A DNA stretch of 64,000 bases from Methylovulum sp. (GCA_028712695.1 JAQTQZ010000004.1:62001-126000), one strand, 5' to 3'; counted from the stretch's first letter, positions 1 to 8,681 are shown. Translations and numbers: made by a program. The notes: generated from the letters alone by a model not told the origin.

Positions 1-267
1 TTGGCGGCACAGACGCGTCAGCCTGTTGATTTATTTAAGCCGACCGATAGCGCTTTTGTGGTTGAGGTTTCTGTGCTGGATGGCATTTGGACGGCTGAAT
101 GTGGCCCGTTGGGTTTGGTCACGGAGGCAGAAAGTTATGATGATTTGCTGGAACGGGTTTGGCTGATTGCGCCTGAATTGGCGGAATTAAACAACGTGGG
201 GGTCGATGCTGAGCATCTTCGGCTGCGCTTTTCCCATGAACAATCCACGTATCCGGTGAAGGTTTGA
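1..267 (+). CDS. DUF1902 / HicB-like antitoxin (start may lie left of window)
   Basis: This is a small acidic 88-residue protein. Its body has the HicB-fold pattern of a beta strand with an FVVEV core, then a GIWTAECGPLGLVTEAES segment, then a helix ending in IAPELAELN. That pattern is typical of DUF1902 proteins, which are single-domain relatives of HicB antitoxins. The stop codon shares its last base with the ATG of the HicA-like gene that follows, so the two are translationally coupled. The partner implies a role in neutralising that toxin and probably in repressing the operon. The reading frame opens with TTG at base 1, so the true start could lie outside the window. Confidence 0.7.
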   Translation: MAAQTRQPVDLFKPTDSAFVVEVSVLDGIWTAECGPLGLVTEAESYDDLLERVWLIAPELAELNNVGVDAEHLRLRFSHEQSTYPVKV

Positions 268-464
268 TGGTTTCAACGCGCTATCCGCAATGGGTTGAGC
301 TGTTACGTTCTTCTGGTTGTGTTTTTGTCCGTCAAGGTAAGGGTGGCCATGAAATCTGGCGCAGCCCAATTAACGGAAAAATTTTTTGCGTACCTTTTAC
401 CATCAAGTCCAAACCCACCGCCAATGCCATACTCAAACAAGCTGGCTTAACGTCAAAAATTTGA
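267..464 (+). CDS. HicA-like mRNA interferase toxin
   Basis: This 65-residue basic protein belongs to the HicA/YcfA double-stranded-RNA-binding-like family. The family hallmark is a glycine-rich turn followed by the catalytic histidine, seen here as GKGGHEIWRSP. After it come a beta strand and a C-terminal helix, NAILKQAGL. HicA toxins cleave mRNA and tmRNA when freed from their HicB partner. ATG at 267 is chosen because it overlaps the antitoxin stop by one base; a TTG one codon earlier is also open. Together with the upstream gene it forms a complete HicBA-type module in antitoxin-first order, the reverse of the classical hicA-hicB order. Confidence 0.72.
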   Translation: MVSTRYPQWVELLRSSGCVFVRQGKGGHEIWRSPINGKIFCVPFTIKSKPTANAILKQAGLTSKI

Positions 465-497
465 GTTATCCATAATCAAAAATACAGGGGACATAGC

Positions 498-1352
498 ATG
501 AAAGTTGGTTTTATAGGCTTAGGCGCAATGGGTGCGGGCATGGCGCGGAATGTCGCCAAAGCGGGCTATTTGGCTGCGGTTTACAACCGCACAACGGCTA
601 TTGCCCAAACGCTGGCCGCAGAACTAGGGGTTGCCGTCTATGACCAGCCCGAAGCGCTCGCCGCAACTGTTGATGTGGTGTTGCTGTGCGTGTCTGCCGA
701 TGCGGATGTGCTGGCGGTCGTCAAGGCCATCGCAACAACCATCAAGCCTGGTGCGGTTGTTGTCGATATGTCTACGGTAAGCAGTGCGACCGCCAAACAA
801 GCGGCGGCGATACTGGCGGAAAAACAAGCCGCCTTTCTGGATGCGCCCGTGTCCGGTGGCGTGGAAGGCGCCAAAAACGGCACGTTGGCGATGATGGTAG
901 GCGGTGACAGCAACGTGCTGGAACGTGTCCGTCCGGTGTTGGCCACCATGGCAACGCGCATTGTCCATATCGGCGCAACCGGCTCTGGACAAGCCACCAA
1001 AGCGGTCAACCAAATCATGTGTGCAGGCATCAACCAGGCCGTGACTGAAGCGCTGGCTTTTGCCCAAGCGCAAGGCCTGCCGATGGGCAAAGTCATCGAT
1101 GTGATTTCCGGCGGCGCGGCAGGCAACTGGTTTCTTGACCATCGTGGCAAAACCATGACAAACGGCAGCTTTGCACCCGGTTTTAAGCTGGCATTGCATC
1201 ACAAGGATTTAAGGATTTGCCAATCCATGGCGGCACAAACCGCTACGTCCATGCCATTAACCGATATGACGGTTACCGCTTATGAACAACTCATGGCAGA
1301 CGGGTTTGGTGATGAGGATATATCGGCATTGTATCGGCTAAAAAAACCTTAA
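498..1352 (+). CDS. NAD(P)-dependent 3-hydroxyisobutyrate dehydrogenase-family oxidoreductase
   Basis: The 284-residue length is normal for the beta-hydroxyacid dehydrogenase family (3-hydroxyisobutyrate dehydrogenase, tartronate semialdehyde reductase GarR/GlxR). The N-terminus has the Rossmann motif GFIGLGAMGAG at residues 4-14. The substrate-binding DAPVSGGVEGAKNGTL lies at 115-130. The expected catalytic lysine is K168 in GSGQATKAVNQ. A GGGG-like Shine-Dalgarno precedes the ATG. It stands alone between the toxin-antitoxin pair and convergent glycosyltransferase genes, so the exact substrate (3-hydroxyisobutyrate, tartronate semialdehyde, succinic semialdehyde or other) cannot be fixed from context. 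Confidence 0.85.
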   Translation: MKVGFIGLGAMGAGMARNVAKAGYLAAVYNRTTAIAQTLAAELGVAVYDQPEALAATVDVVLLCVSADADVLAVVKAIATTIKPGAVVVDMSTVSSATAKQAAAILAEKQAAFLDAPVSGGVEGAKNGTLAMMVGGDSNVLERVRPVLATMATRIVHIGATGSGQATKAVNQIMCAGINQAVTEALAFAQAQGLPMGKVIDVISGGAAGNWFLDHRGKTMTNGSFAPGFKLALHHKDLRICQSMAAQTATSMPLTDMTVTAYEQLMADGFGDEDISALYRLKKP

Positions 1353-1424
1353 CGTTTTGTCGTATCACTGCGCTTTTTGATTGGAAGTTTTGTGTGTATA
1401 TCGGCAAAGGGTACGGTCAGTTCA

Positions 1425-2435
1425 TTATGAAAAGTCATTGGATATTGAATCTAACGCCATTTTTATGTCTATAGGCTGTATCGCCTGCGTACAAGGACAC
1501 GTTGTTTTATCATTCCTGCAATCATTGCATTCTTTATCTAACACAAAAACCTGCGTTTTTTTACCGATGGGTTGCCAGCGTGCTGGATGAATAGGACGCA
1601 TGGGTGGATATATACCGAGCGCGTGCTTGTTCAAAGCCGCAGCAATATGCAATGGCCCTGTACTACAGGCAACCACGCCATCACAAGCGGCAATAAAGGC
1701 AATAAATTCAGATAAGTCCATCAAGCCGCTTATATCGGTGACACGCTTGCCGACAGCGTTTAATAAAGGCTGCAAGGCCGGTTTTTCATTCTCCGTACCC
1801 GAAATAAAAATCTGAAACTTATCGCTATCTAATGCGTTAATCAATTCGGCATAATGGGGCAATGCCCATTCCCTTGCACTGCCCCGAGATTTAGGATGCA
1901 AAATGACTTTGAATTTGTCAGGGTGCAATAAAGCGGCAAATTGCGGTGGTAATGTAGGCAAGAGGCTCATATCGGTTAACTCGACAAGCTCTTGTAATGA
2001 AAAATTATGGGTTATTCCAAAAGGCTTTAACAGTTTGAGGTTTAATTGAGCCTCATGTAAAGGTGAGCTGTTACGGCTTAGTTTGACTAACTTATTACAA
2101 GTCAGCCAATGATAAACCCGATTGGTTGTCCCTATACGATAAGGGATTTTTAATTCTTTAGCCCGTTTGGCAATAGTTGGCCGGGGCAGTACATGCACTA
2201 TGCACTGTGGGCTTTCACCCGCCAGGGTAATCTCCTTGGTCAAAAAATCCTCCATATCGATAAAAACATCAATGGCGCTACAGGCTTCGATAATAGGTTT
2301 TGTGTATTTAGTGCCCATAAAACCGATAACCACAGTAGGGAACCGTTGTTTTAGTACGGTTGCAATAGGCAAAGATAAAACCACATCACCGATACTGTCG
2401 GTGCGGCTAATAAGGATATTGGTAGGTACGGTCAT
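1425..2435 (-). CDS. Glycosyltransferase family 9 (heptosyltransferase-like)
   Basis: This is a GT-B fold protein of about 336 residues, similar to the ADP-heptose:LPS heptosyltransferases. Near the N-terminus is the acceptor-side motif ISRTDSIGDVVLSLP. The C-terminal half carries the donor-binding HPKSRGSAREW segment and the family signature CDGVVACSTGPLHIAAAL. It probably adds a sugar to LPS core or another surface glycan at the cytoplasmic face of the inner membrane. The chosen ATG forms an ATGA overlap with the stop of the upstream gene; a TTG 15 bases earlier is possible. It is the last gene of a three-gene glycosyltransferase operon and is AT-rich compared with the housekeeping genes. 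Confidence 0.82.
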   Translation of the reverse strand: MTVPTNILISRTDSIGDVVLSLPIATVLKQRFPTVVIGFMGTKYTKPIIEACSAIDVFIDMEDFLTKEITLAGESPQCIVHVLPRPTIAKRAKELKIPYRIGTTNRVYHWLTCNKLVKLSRNSSPLHEAQLNLKLLKPFGITHNFSLQELVELTDMSLLPTLPPQFAALLHPDKFKVILHPKSRGSAREWALPHYAELINALDSDKFQIFISGTENEKPALQPLLNAVGKRVTDISGLMDLSEFIAFIAACDGVVACSTGPLHIAAALNKHALGIYPPMRPIHPARWQPIGKKTQVFVLDKECNDCRNDKTTCPCTQAIQPIDIKMALDSISNDFS

Positions 2436-3367
2436 GGGTTGTCGGGGCAAATTTTAGAGTAGTAAAGTTTTTCAACTATTTTTTCAAACTGTGGTTGATA
2501 GCAGAAGTCAAATCCATTGATCCCTTCTACAGACACATTCGGACATTGAAAGCAGACTTCGAGTAAACGTTTTACTTTCAATGCTTCGGCTATAGAAAAA
2601 GGGAAAGATTGGTTGCCGATAAAAAATTTGCAACCAGCAATAATCTCCGCCAATTCCAGAAAATTATCGACAGGTTGATATTCTATTTTAGGGATCATAG
2701 CCCGCATGTCTGCAAATTCTTCAGGCAGGCCAACAAACAAGATATTTTCATAAGTAGCCAAAAAGGAATAATCAATATTTGGTGCATGGTAGCGTTGGCT
2801 ACGTGCAATCACCACATAATCCTTAACTTCGGGGTTAGCTTGCACATATAACCAGGGTTTGCCCAAATCGGCATTTATGGCAAAAGTTAAAAAATACCAC
2901 CGCGCAATATTGCCATACGATAATGGGAAGGGATAGTCGCGGATAATGTCAAGATTATAGTCAACCGATTGATCGGCATAGGCTGTGCACGATGTTATTC
3001 CTGGCTGGGCTAACAATAAAGGTTGCAGCCGCTCAAACATGCTTTTGTTGAGCATGACATTACCTAGAGGATGCTTAAATGTTTTTGAATAGTTAGTTGG
3101 TTGGTTAAGATGCAGATATAACGTGATAGGCGCTTGACTGGCAAGGCTATAGATCGCTGGCAAAGCGTAAATAATATCGCCCGAATTACCGCTATGCTTA
3201 AATGAATAGCCATTTTTTTTGGGAACGTTTAGATTGGCTGGCTCTTTGAGATGTAATAATCGGTCGCAAAATTTTTTATTTGCCTTTTGGGCGTTATAAA
3301 TTTCCTTATTGATTTTGTATTGTTCTTTATTGGTTATTTTAAGCCAAGTTTTTGTGATGATTCTCAT
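2432..3367 (-). CDS. Putative glycosyltransferase, GT9-like, family not recognised
   Basis: This 311-residue protein has a short lysine-rich N-terminus followed by KHSGNSGDIIYALPAIYSL, which resembles the N-terminal nucleotide-sugar transferase loop of GT9 enzymes. Near the C-terminus FIGNQSFPFSIAEALKVKRL resembles the GT9 signature region but lacks its usual GPLH. It is flanked by a GT4-like gene (9-base gap) and a GT9 gene (ATGA overlap), which supports a glycosyltransferase role in the same glycan pathway. The donor and acceptor are unknown. A catalytically altered paralogue is also possible. Confidence 0.55.
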   Translation of the reverse strand: MRIITKTWLKITNKEQYKINKEIYNAQKANKKFCDRLLHLKEPANLNVPKKNGYSFKHSGNSGDIIYALPAIYSLASQAPITLYLHLNQPTNYSKTFKHPLGNVMLNKSMFERLQPLLLAQPGITSCTAYADQSVDYNLDIIRDYPFPLSYGNIARWYFLTFAINADLGKPWLYVQANPEVKDYVVIARSQRYHAPNIDYSFLATYENILFVGLPEEFADMRAMIPKIEYQPVDNFLELAEIIAGCKFFIGNQSFPFSIAEALKVKRLLEVCFQCPNVSVEGINGFDFCYQPQFEKIVEKLYYSKICPDNP

Positions 3368-3376
3368 AATGCGCTT

Positions 3377-4435
3377 TTATAAAAGGGCATTGTAAAGTTT
3401 TATGTATTGATCAGCCGCTTTTTTCCAACAGAATGAAATGGACTGTTCTTTTATCATTTTCGCTAGATCAATATTGTTCTGATACTGCCGCATTCCTTCA
3501 TTAAAAACTTTTTGCATGTGCCCCGCCTCAAAATTATCAAAATAAAACGCAACCTCACCCCCAATTTCCGGCAAAGAAGTTTTTGCGGATAAAAAAACAG
3601 GTTTGCCAAAATACATCGCTTCAACAACAGGCAAGCCAAACCCTTCGGCGAGCGAAGGAAAAACAAACGCCGCGCAATTTTTAAAATACCAATATTTGTC
3701 ATTATCTGAAATTGGGCCGGTAAAAATGATGCGTTGCAATACATCATTTTTAACCGCTTCATCAATAATTTTCTGTTTATATGCGTCGCTTTCTGTTATT
3801 CCGCTAATAACTAAGTCATAGTGATTAAATTTCAGCAATGCGGGTAGAACATGAAAATTTTTCTTCGCATTAATGGCGCCGATAACAAACAAAAACGGTT
3901 GTTGAGGTTGTTGGATGGGGGGGATAAGGTCCTGTTCAGGCGGGGCATTACAACCGTTATGGATTACAGTTATTTTTTTATTGCCAGTGTTTAGGTGACT
4001 TAAGATGTCATTTTTTACATACTCTGAAATGGCGACTATTTCATCTGCTTTATTTATCTTTTTTTGAATCTTACCCAGTTGTTTGTTTATTAATTCTGGG
4101 CGATCAGATTTTTCATATAGAAAATTAAGGTCATGAATCGTTAAGATAATTCTTGTTTTTTTATTGAGCGGTAAAAACCGGCTCATCTGTGTAGTGCTAT
4201 GCCATATATCAATTTTGTCCATATTGGGCATGTAGAACTTATGCAAGGAGCTAGTCGCGATAATATCGCGATGATAATTAAATTCCCCCTGTTCTTGTTT
4301 TGGTAAATATAGATTAATTTTTGCAGTTTCTGCGTTAGCTTGTTGAATGATATTAGTAGCTAGGTTCTTACAGAAAAAATAAAAACCCGTGTTAGGGTAT
4401 TTCATTTTTTCGCAGTCAATAACAATATTCTGCAT
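3377..4435 (-). CDS. Glycosyltransferase family 1/4
   Basis: This is a 352-residue GT-B glycosyltransferase of the GT4 type. The donor-binding C-terminal domain shows FVIGAINAKKNFHVLPALL and the retaining-enzyme signature FVFPSLAEGFGLPVVEAMYFGKPV, with the conserved EGFGLPVVEA core. An earlier segment, LTIHDLNFL, matches the N-terminal domain of mannosyl/glucosyl transferases. A GAAGGA Shine-Dalgarno sits about eight bases before the ATG. It is the first gene of the three-gene operon, whose promoter must lie in the AT-rich sequence upstream. It likely transfers a hexose onto a lipid-linked or LPS acceptor. Confidence 0.85.
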   Translation of the reverse strand: MQNIVIDCEKMKYPNTGFYFFCKNLATNIIQQANAETAKINLYLPKQEQGEFNYHRDIIATSSLHKFYMPNMDKIDIWHSTTQMSRFLPLNKKTRIILTIHDLNFLYEKSDRPELINKQLGKIQKKINKADEIVAISEYVKNDILSHLNTGNKKITVIHNGCNAPPEQDLIPPIQQPQQPFLFVIGAINAKKNFHVLPALLKFNHYDLVISGITESDAYKQKIIDEAVKNDVLQRIIFTGPISDNDKYWYFKNCAAFVFPSLAEGFGLPVVEAMYFGKPVFLSAKTSLPEIGGEVAFYFDNFEAGHMQKVFNEGMRQYQNNIDLAKMIKEQSISFCWKKAADQYIKLYNALL

Positions 4436-4815
4436 TTTTCCGATTCCTTCAAAGATAGATCAATTTCTTATGAATATAGTTAACAATCAATTTTTGGTAA
4501 TGTAGATTATAAGTGGATGTAACATCAAATTATAGGAAGTTAGCTAAATGCCGATGAGGCCTGATGCCATAAATTTTATATCCGATTGCTCAGTGCACGT
4601 TTTAAAAGTCCCAGATGCCTCGTGATTTGCCCAACATACCTTTAGCGGAACTTTTAAAATATCCGCTTAGCAAGCGGTGAGCACTTACATGAAGTTATTT
4701 GCATTACTAATTGGTAATATCCCTGACGTGGTTGTCACACAGCTATTGCGCATAACCCCATAGAACCTTTAAAGCGGCAAATTATGACGACGTAAATTTA
4801 AAACGAGCCTCTTCT
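4436..4815. other. Intergenic region between glycosyltransferase operon and methylase
   Basis: No gene is supported in these 380 bases. The half next to the glycosyltransferase gene is very AT-rich and should contain that operon's promoter on the minus strand. A small 6-bp hairpin, CCGCTT-agc-AAGCGG, sits at 4663-4677 but has no T-run. Short open frames here have neither coding character nor ribosome binding sites. Confidence 0.5.
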
Positions 4816-6084
4816 TCAAATAAACGGCAATTCCTGTTGTTCAGGTGCGCCCGCTGGTGCCGTTTTTCCGGTTGCACAAAGACGGTTAAGAAAATCCACG
4901 ACTGACAAACCCAATTCATAAGCCATATTGACAGGAACGGCGTTACCAATTTGCTTGTATTGCGAAGTCAACGCGCCTTTAAACGTCCAATCATCAGGAA
5001 ACGTCTGGATACGGGCATATTCACGCACGGTGAACGGGCGCGTTGCTTCGGGATGGCAACGTTCTGTCTGCTTTTGTGCAGGCGCACACGTTAATGTCAA
5101 ACAGGGCTCATCCCAGTGCATCCGCCGCGCCATACCGGTTTTGCCACCACTCAAATAATAACTTTTTTGCATATAAGCCTTTTGCAAATCTTCTGGCAAA
5201 TCACGCCAATACCCTCCGGGAGGCACTTGCGCCATGATGGCGGCTTTTTTGTCCGGGTAACTTTGCCCGGCAGATACGGGGACATCGCAAGCGAACAGTT
5301 CGCCTGCTTTTAGGGCATCCTTAACGGTGTAAATTTTTTGGTAGGGGCGCGGCCAATGAAAGTCAACCACACCGGCAAGATCATTGCGGATACCGACCAG
5401 CAATAACCGTTCGCGCTTTTGCGGCACACGGTAAAAAATGGCTTTCATCAGATGCGGTTCCAGCAGCGTGTAACCCAATTCATCAATGACCGAGCGGATA
5501 TTTGCCAAGGTCTTGCCATCGTCATGATTGAGCAAGCCACGGACATTTTCTGCCATAAACAACTTGGGGTTGGTCTCTTTAATCGCCCTGGCGAACTCGA
5601 AAAACAGGGTGCCACGCGCATCTTCAAAGCCCATTTTCTTACCTGCGTAACTGAACGCTTGGCAAGGGAAACCACCCGTGACAACATCAATCTGATCCAA
5701 ATAAGGAGTGAAGTCCAGCTTGGCAATATCGCCGCACTGTACATTCCAATGTGGGCGGTTGACCATGAGCGTGGCACACGCATTCTGGTCAATTTCGTTG
5801 AGCAACACCGTATCCAGCCCTGCCCTTTCCAACCCAATCGCCAAGCCCCCCGCCCCTGCGAACAGCTCGATAGATTTATAAGCATGGGTAGTGGTAATGT
5901 CTTGGCGCCCGCAACTGTCGAAAATAAAATGCAATTCCTCAAATTGCCGGAGTTGTTCCTTGTTATAGAACCGATAATTGTTCATGGGATTACGCAAAGA
6001 AGGCAGTTTCCCGCTATTATCCCAACGCCGCAAAGTCTCTTTTGAAACACCCAACATATCGGCAACTTGTGCTACGGAATACAT
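4816..6084 (-). CDS. DNA (cytosine-5) methyltransferase with N-terminal MerR-type HTH
   Basis: This 422-residue protein joins two domains. Residues 1-50 are a MerR-type winged helix (YSVAQVADMLGVSKETLRRW, then YRFYNKEQL). From about residue 70 follows a complete m5C methylase: motif I FAGAGG (75-80), motif IV GGFPCQAFS with catalytic C141, motif VI ENVRG (169-173), motif VIII QKRER (212-216), and motif X GNAVPVNMAYELG near the C-terminus. It uses AdoMet to methylate cytosine in the target site and so protects host DNA. Neighbours are a Vsr nuclease and an Eco47II-like endonuclease, making a type II restriction-modification unit. The HTH suggests autoregulation, as known for several HTH-bearing m5C methylases. 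Confidence 0.92.
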   Translation of the reverse strand: MYSVAQVADMLGVSKETLRRWDNSGKLPSLRNPMNNYRFYNKEQLRQFEELHFIFDSCGRQDITTTHAYKSIELFAGAGGLAIGLERAGLDTVLLNEIDQNACATLMVNRPHWNVQCGDIAKLDFTPYLDQIDVVTGGFPCQAFSYAGKKMGFEDARGTLFFEFARAIKETNPKLFMAENVRGLLNHDDGKTLANIRSVIDELGYTLLEPHLMKAIFYRVPQKRERLLLVGIRNDLAGVVDFHWPRPYQKIYTVKDALKAGELFACDVPVSAGQSYPDKKAAIMAQVPPGGYWRDLPEDLQKAYMQKSYYLSGGKTGMARRMHWDEPCLTLTCAPAQKQTERCHPEATRPFTVREYARIQTFPDDWTFKGALTSQYKQIGNAVPVNMAYELGLSVVDFLNRLCATGKTAPAGAPEQQELPFI

Positions 6085-6086
6085 AA

Positions 6087-6116
6087 ATAACCTTAAACAA
6101 CCTTATACATGGTTAT
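6087..6116. promoter_or_regulatory. Candidate operator for the methylase HTH domain
   Basis: Directly upstream of the methylase start, between it and the divergent vsr gene, are two copies of AACCTTA (6089-6095 and 6099-6105) exactly ten bases apart. A dyad AACC-N8-GGTT lies at 6099-6114, and a wider ATAACC/GGTTAT pair at 6087-6116. Helically phased half-sites in a divergent control region fit binding by the methylase's own MerR-type domain. This is inference from sequence symmetry only. Confidence 0.4.
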
Positions 6117-6190
6117 CATTATAATTAAAAAATGGATCGTTTACTATGACGGAGGCAAGCCACGATGATTTACATCACATTGGAAAACGC

Positions 6191-6655
6191 ATGACTGACC
6201 GCATTGACCCGGCCGCCCGGTCGCGCACGATGGCGGCTATCCGCAGCAAAGACACAAAGCCAGAAAAATGGGTGCGCTCTGCGTTACACCAGCAAGGCTT
6301 CCGTTTCCGCCTGCACGCTAAAAAACTGCCCGGCTCGCCAGATTTGGTGTTACGCAAATACCATGCGGTGATATTCATCAACGGTTGTTTTTGGCACCAG
6401 CACGATGGTTGTAAAGCGGCACATTTACCAAAAACACGCCCAGAATTTTGGAGCCGGAAATTTGCCTGCAATGTGGCGCGGGACCAGAAAATACTGTACC
6501 AGCTTAAAGTGCTGGGCTGGCGGGTGGCAATTATTTGGGAATGCGGTCTGAAAAAAAAGCATAGGGACACAACTTTACAACAATTGGTGTCATGGCTGCA
6601 GAGTGGCGCCGAGTATTTTGAAATACCGGTCTATGATGAGTTCAGTGACTTATGA
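6191..6655 (+). CDS. vsr: Very short patch repair endonuclease Vsr
   Basis: Vsr nicks next to T:G mismatches produced by deamination of 5-methylcytosine and so limits mutation at sites made by the neighbouring methylase. This 154-residue protein has the family features in order: the N-terminal RSRTMAAIRSKDTKPE segment, the catalytic aspartate in SPDLVLRKY, the histidine/zinc region FINGCFWHQHDGC, and W/E-rich C-terminal LGWRVAIIWECGL. The start MTDRIDPAARS matches the usual family N-terminus; an in-frame ATG 45 bases upstream is less likely. It is divergent from the methylase and converges with the restriction gene, overlapping it by six bases. Confidence 0.92.
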   Translation: MTDRIDPAARSRTMAAIRSKDTKPEKWVRSALHQQGFRFRLHAKKLPGSPDLVLRKYHAVIFINGCFWHQHDGCKAAHLPKTRPEFWSRKFACNVARDQKILYQLKVLGWRVAIIWECGLKKKHRDTTLQQLVSWLQSGAEYFEIPVYDEFSDL

Positions 6656-7357
6656 TTGCCCAAACGCCTTACGGAAAAATGTGTTGGCGAACTCACGGTC
6701 GGCAAAACGGTAATCTGAACAGCTTTCAATCACATCAGGCAAGGCGGTAAACAATTGTTCCAAGGCATCAGGCACATCAGTTGCCAAAGCATAAAAACTG
6801 TAACCATCAATTTGACGGATCAATGGGTTGGCACGGCGCAGTTGGCCTATTGCGCTGTCCGGGGGCGTAAATTCCTTATCGTAACGCAAACCGGATTTAG
6901 GGATGACTTCAACATAATAAGCCGTGAAATCTTTGTATTGATGGCCTTTAGTCATCACTAAAGTCTCAATTTGGTCGTACACTTTGACCTTATCCGAACC
7001 TTTTACCGTGTTGTGCTTGTTTTTGACTTCAGCAATGATTTTCCTGTCCGTGGACACCACATCAACAACGCCGCCAGTCCCTAAATCTTGCCAACCTGCC
7101 ATCAAGCCCAGAATCGCCTGATGGAACGTGCCGACATGATTTTGTAAGGTTTTTTGGACTTGACGGTTTTTTTCACCCGTTAACCATGTAGTTTCATTAA
7201 CGTTAAAACCTGACATTTCAAACAGCACGGCAAACGGGTCAATCACATTCCGTTCAAAGTCCTTATCGGCCTTGGTGCGGGCTTTGGCAGCAATATCCAA
7301 CAAGTGTTGGACAGCCGAGGCTAGTGCTTCATCAGAAATAAAACTGAGCTGCGGCAT
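6650..7357 (-). CDS. Eco47II-family type II restriction endonuclease
   Basis: The 235 residues match, from memory of the family, the Eco47II-type restriction enzymes: LSFISDEALASAVQHLLDIA at the N-terminus, then QVQKTLQNHVGTFHQAILG, then GTGGVVDVVSTDRKIIAEVKNK. That last block contains a PD-(D/E)XK-type centre with D99, E110 and K112. Eco47II itself cleaves GGNCC, so this system may recognise GGNCC or a variant such as GGWCC; the sequence alone does not prove that. It is paired with the m5C methylase 566 bases away and with Vsr. Its own promoter region is the 68 bases before the start. Confidence 0.8.
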   Translation of the reverse strand: MPQLSFISDEALASAVQHLLDIAAKARTKADKDFERNVIDPFAVLFEMSGFNVNETTWLTGEKNRQVQKTLQNHVGTFHQAILGLMAGWQDLGTGGVVDVVSTDRKIIAEVKNKHNTVKGSDKVKVYDQIETLVMTKGHQYKDFTAYYVEVIPKSGLRYDKEFTPPDSAIGQLRRANPLIRQIDGYSFYALATDVPDALEQLFTALPDVIESCSDYRFADREFANTFFRKAFGQS

Positions 7358-7425
7358 AGTCCACTAACCTCTTTGCATGTAAAAGTGGCTTAAGCAAACA
7401 ACAGGGTTGAGGCCACAAACCAGAA

Positions 7426-8580
7426 TTATTTTTCAAAAATCGCCAACCTATCCGACTCAATCCCCAGCATCAGCTCGCCTTTTAGCAAGCCGACCAATTC
7501 CCGTCCAGCCATGCTGTAACGCCAACCGTGCAGCAACGGGCATTCGTCCCCTTCATCCGACAACAGGGTTTCCAAATCCTTACGGGAAGCCAAGATACTG
7601 GGGTTCAGTGAGTTTTCTTCAGCCCTTATCCTGACCAGCGCCGTTAAAATATCCAATATCGCTTCTTGTTGTTGGGTTTTTTTTGCAGCTTTCCCATGTT
7701 CATGCAACGGGATAGGCGCACGGTTTTTAGCCGTATTAATCAGCTGGCACAGCTCTTTGCCGTAGCGATTGACGATACGCTCGTTGATACCGCGCACACT
7801 AGCCAATTCACCGACAGTTTCCGGTTGTAGCTTGGCTAATTCAAACAGCAGTTCATCGCGCAACAACCAGCTTTTTGGACGATCTTCGGCTTGTGCGTGG
7901 TGTTCCCGCCATTCGGCCAAGGTCTGGATAATTGACAATTGCTTTCCGGTCAGTTTGTTTTTGCCCTTAATTTTTAACCACGCTTTTTCAGGATTGACTT
8001 GATAATGCGCCGGTTCAGAAAGCTCGGCAAAATCTTGTTTCAGCCAGTCCGCACGCCCTAGTTTGGCGAGCTTTTCGGTCATGATTTGATAAATCTGGCA
8101 TAAATAAATGACATCGTCAGCCGCATAATCAATTTCTGCAGGGGTTAACGGCCGTTTGCTCCAATCTGCGCGGGTATGCGCTTTGGTCAAATTGACATTC
8201 AGCAAACTGGAAACCAGCATGGCATACCCAGGATTATCCTGAAAACCCAATAAAGGTGCAGCTATTTGCGTATCGAAAATAGGCGTGGGCAACTTACCGG
8301 TCAATTGATAAAAGATTTCCAGGTCTTGTCGGCTGGAATGGAATACCTTAACAATAGCAGGATCATTGAGAACCTCAAAAAGCGTATCCAGTTCAGGCAA
8401 GGCGATCGGATCAACGCAGGCAACCCAGTCGGGCGTTGCAATTTGCAGCAAACAAAACTTGGGGTAATAGGTTTTTTCTCGCAAGAATTCGGTATCAAGC
8501 GCCAGCCATGGGTAATTTTTTATTTGTGCGCATAGATTGGCAAGTTGTTCTGGGGTGTTGACGTAATTAATGGGGGTCAT
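7426..8580 (-). CDS. rnd: Ribonuclease D
   Basis: RNase D is a 3'-5' exoribonuclease that trims tRNA precursors and other structured RNA. All DEDDy exonuclease motifs are present: Exo I DTEF at 29-32, Exo II HSSRQDLEIF around D86, and Exo III YAADD at 152-156. An HRDC region follows from about residue 210 (LAEWREHHAQAEDRPKSWLLRDELL), with a second HRDC-like segment toward the C-terminus. The 384-residue length is typical. It is the last gene on the lptD-surA strand, 101 bases after the DbpA-like gene, and might have its own promoter. Confidence 0.95.
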   Translation of the reverse strand: MTPINYVNTPEQLANLCAQIKNYPWLALDTEFLREKTYYPKFCLLQIATPDWVACVDPIALPELDTLFEVLNDPAIVKVFHSSRQDLEIFYQLTGKLPTPIFDTQIAAPLLGFQDNPGYAMLVSSLLNVNLTKAHTRADWSKRPLTPAEIDYAADDVIYLCQIYQIMTEKLAKLGRADWLKQDFAELSEPAHYQVNPEKAWLKIKGKNKLTGKQLSIIQTLAEWREHHAQAEDRPKSWLLRDELLFELAKLQPETVGELASVRGINERIVNRYGKELCQLINTAKNRAPIPLHEHGKAAKKTQQQEAILDILTALVRIRAEENSLNPSILASRKDLETLLSDEGDECPLLHGWRYSMAGRELVGLLKGELMLGIESDRLAIFEK

Positions 8581-8681
8581 AAATATGTGGGTCGATCAAA
8601 TATAAGGAGTCCACACCCCTTAAGGTGCAGTCACGGGCATTTAGGTTAGGCGTTTGGATGGTAGCCCGCCAAATTTAGATA

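Noticed and set aside
624-1202. Long minus-strand open frames inside the 3-hydroxyisobutyrate-dehydrogenase-like gene
   Set aside because: They are antisense shadows of a clear dehydrogenase and show no domain or ribosome site.
4663-4677. Small hairpin considered as a terminator
   Set aside because: The stem is only six base pairs and no T-run follows on either strand.
5419-6045. 208-codon plus-strand open frame opposite the methylase
   Set aside because: It is an antisense shadow of an intact cytosine methylase.
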